Assembly (NCBI GenBank): GCA_937915975.1
Contig: CALGGL010000377.1
Coordinates: 1 to 7,080 of the forward strand
Length of the DNA stretch: 7,080 nucleotides
Source of the DNA: an uncultured Lachnospiraceae bacterium
GTDB lineage: Bacteria > Bacillota > Clostridia > Lachnospirales > Lachnospiraceae
Direction of reading: 5' to 3'
In this document: positions 6,073-7,080 of the stretch, in pieces
Position numbering within the stretch: position 1 is the first letter of the stretch
Layout: every line of letters begins with the position of its first letter
Position numbers and translations under genes: made by a program
Notes under the pieces: model-generated
Told to the model about the DNA's origin: nothing
The model's input: only the letters and a program-made list of their open reading frames with translations
Database searches by the model: none

Positions 6073-6104
6073 GCTTTCTATTCAATTTTTAAGCTGGTAA
6101 TTCT

Positions 6105-7080
6105 TTACTGCTGGTTATTTTCTTCAAGCATCTTAACCTTAGTTTCATAAAGCTTCTTTGATAAATCAACATAATGAATATGCGGATTTTCATAACGTTG
6201 CTCTTCTTCCCATACCTTGTCTTTAAGCTGGTCCGCAACATAAGCTTTAATTTCCTTTAACTCAGGCTTTTTATAAACGAGCTCGCCATCCTTGAATATA
6301 GGAACCTGAAGCTCCTTAACGTCAACATTTTCAAATTTCATTTTCTTCCAAGGCTTCTTAGGATCAACATATGCAAAAGGCTCATCTCCCTTAACCTCTT
6401 CATCATTAAGTGTAATTAGATCTGCAAGACCGTAACCTGTTTCTCTGCTGAATATTCTCCATAACCTCTTCTTACCCGGATTGGTTATCTTTTCAACATT
6501 TTCTGAAATCTTAATCTTAGGAACATACTCTCCGTCTTTTCCGTCCTTAACGGCAACAAGCTTATATACTCCTCCGAATACAGGATCTGACTTTGAAGTA
6601 ATCATTCTTTCTCCCACACCGTAGGAATTAATTTTTGCCCCCTGTTTATTAAGAGATCTGATAAGATACTCATCAACACTGTTTGATACAACTACATTAC
6701 AATCCTGCATGTCGTTTGCATCAAGCTGCTTTCTTATTTTCTTTGAGAAATATGCAAGGTCGCCGCTGTCTATTCTTACGCCCTTGAGTCTTTTACCCAT
6801 CGGTTCAAGAACCTCTTTTGCAACCTTAATAGCATTTACAAGACCGCTCTTTAATATATCATAGGTATCTATAAGAAGCACACAGTTATCCGGATAAACC
6901 TCCGCATAAGCCTTAAATGCCTCGTACTCATTATCAAAGAACTGTACCCAGCTGTGTGCCATGGTTCCGATAGCCGGCACACCAAACATTTCATCGGCAA
7001 GCACCGTTGCTGTTGCAGCCGCTCCACCTATATATGCCGCTCTTGCACCGAGAGTTGCATATATAGGTGGAGCGGCATAA
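6105..7080 (-). CDS. pncB: Nicotinate phosphoribosyltransferase, C-terminal two thirds (5' end off right edge)
   Basis: This enzyme joins nicotinate to PRPP, with ATP hydrolysis, to make nicotinate mononucleotide for NAD salvage. The frame is open to the window edge, and roughly 150 N-terminal residues are missing relative to the family's length. Visible motifs in order are GARAAYIGG, GTMAHSWVQFF with the histidine that is phosphorylated in this family, LLIDTYDILKSG, KGVRIDSGDLAYFSKKIR for phosphate and PRPP contacts, and YGVGERMITSKSDPVFGGVYKLV. The C-terminus ends in a Lys-rich helix and NNQQ. An internal GTG at 7002-7004 is not the true start, since conserved family sequence continues upstream of it. 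Beyond about 7057 the frame reads YAAPPIY where the family has something like RRAQGPD, because a 20-bp inverted copy of the gene's own sequence occupies that place. I trust the coding only up to about 7056. Confidence 0.93.
   Translation of the reverse strand, partial: YAAPPIYATLGARAAYIGGAAATATVLADEMFGVPAIGTMAHSWVQFFDNEYEAFKAYAEVYPDNCVLLIDTYDILKSGLVNAIKVAKEVLEPMGKRLKGVRIDSGDLAYFSKKIRKQLDANDMQDCNVVVSNSVDEYLIRSLNKQGAKINSYGVGERMITSKSDPVFGGVYKLVAVKDGKDGEYVPKIKISENVEKITNPGKKRLWRIFSRETGYGLADLITLNDEEVKGDEPFAYVDPKKPWKKMKFENVDVKELQVPIFKDGELVYKKPELKEIKAYVADQLKDKVWEEEQRYENPHIHYVDLSKKLYETKVKMLEENNQQ
7018..7076. repeat. Perfect 20-bp inverted repeat at the window edge (fold-back)
   Basis: Positions 7018-7037 and 7057-7076 are exact reverse complements with a 19-base spacer, and 7040-7043 pairs with 7051-7054 inside it. 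The left arm is genuine pncB coding sequence (the AYIGGAA region). The right arm replaces conserved coding sequence, so it reads as a fold-back copy rather than a biological hairpin. Confidence 0.85.

Noticed and set aside
7002..7004. GTG as the start of nicotinate phosphoribosyltransferase
   Set aside because: Conserved family sequence (GARAAYIGG) is encoded upstream of it in the same frame, so it is an internal valine codon.

Overview
The window looks like chromosomal DNA of a low-GC, spore-forming member of the Clostridia, most likely a Lachnospiraceae relative. The reasons are the AT-rich base composition, strong AGGAGG-type ribosome binding sites, a sporulation sigma factor (SigG), a DUF5721-type protein that I associate with Lachnospiraceae, and a lipoprotein resembling the N-terminus of clostridial peptide-binding proteins. 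There is no phage, IS element, CRISPR array or RNA gene that I can support.

Layout. Positions 1-2588 are all on the minus strand and read leftwards: a 57-residue membrane miniprotein, a membrane-anchored transglutaminase-like protein, a DUF5721-like protein, a short lipoprotein, a ThiS-like sulfur carrier, and the first codons of a ThiF/MoeB-family adenylyltransferase that leaves the window. The gene spacing is tight (23, 9, 67 and 2 bp, then a 1-bp overlap). A good sigma-A promoter lies at the head (2628-2656), so this can be one transcript, although the 67-bp gap before the lipoprotein may hold another start. A divergent promoter serves argH (2745-4127). After argH come a small acidic protein with a helix-turn-helix-like segment and an orphan type IV pilin-like protein, with no clear terminator between them. 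A long nested hairpin (5142-5234) separates this rightward block from the converging sigG gene. Upstream of sigG on the same strand is the nicotinate phosphoribosyltransferase gene, which runs off the right edge.

How they fit together. argH completes arginine synthesis, pncB salvages nicotinate for NAD, and sigG drives late forespore transcription; these are unrelated housekeeping or developmental genes. The left block mixes cell-surface proteins with a sulfur-carrier pair. The carrier ends in Gly-Gly-Gly-Cys rather than Gly-Gly, which suggests a protease-activated protein-thiocarboxylate system rather than plain thiamine synthesis.

Points worth a second look are the ThiS tail, the lipoprotein that is only the front end of a transporter binding protein, the miniprotein that looks like a free-standing sorting signal, the convergent hairpin, and a perfect 20-bp inverted repeat at the extreme right end. 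That last repeat replaces conserved pncB sequence and is probably a fold-back assembly artefact. I see no clearly new biological system in the window.
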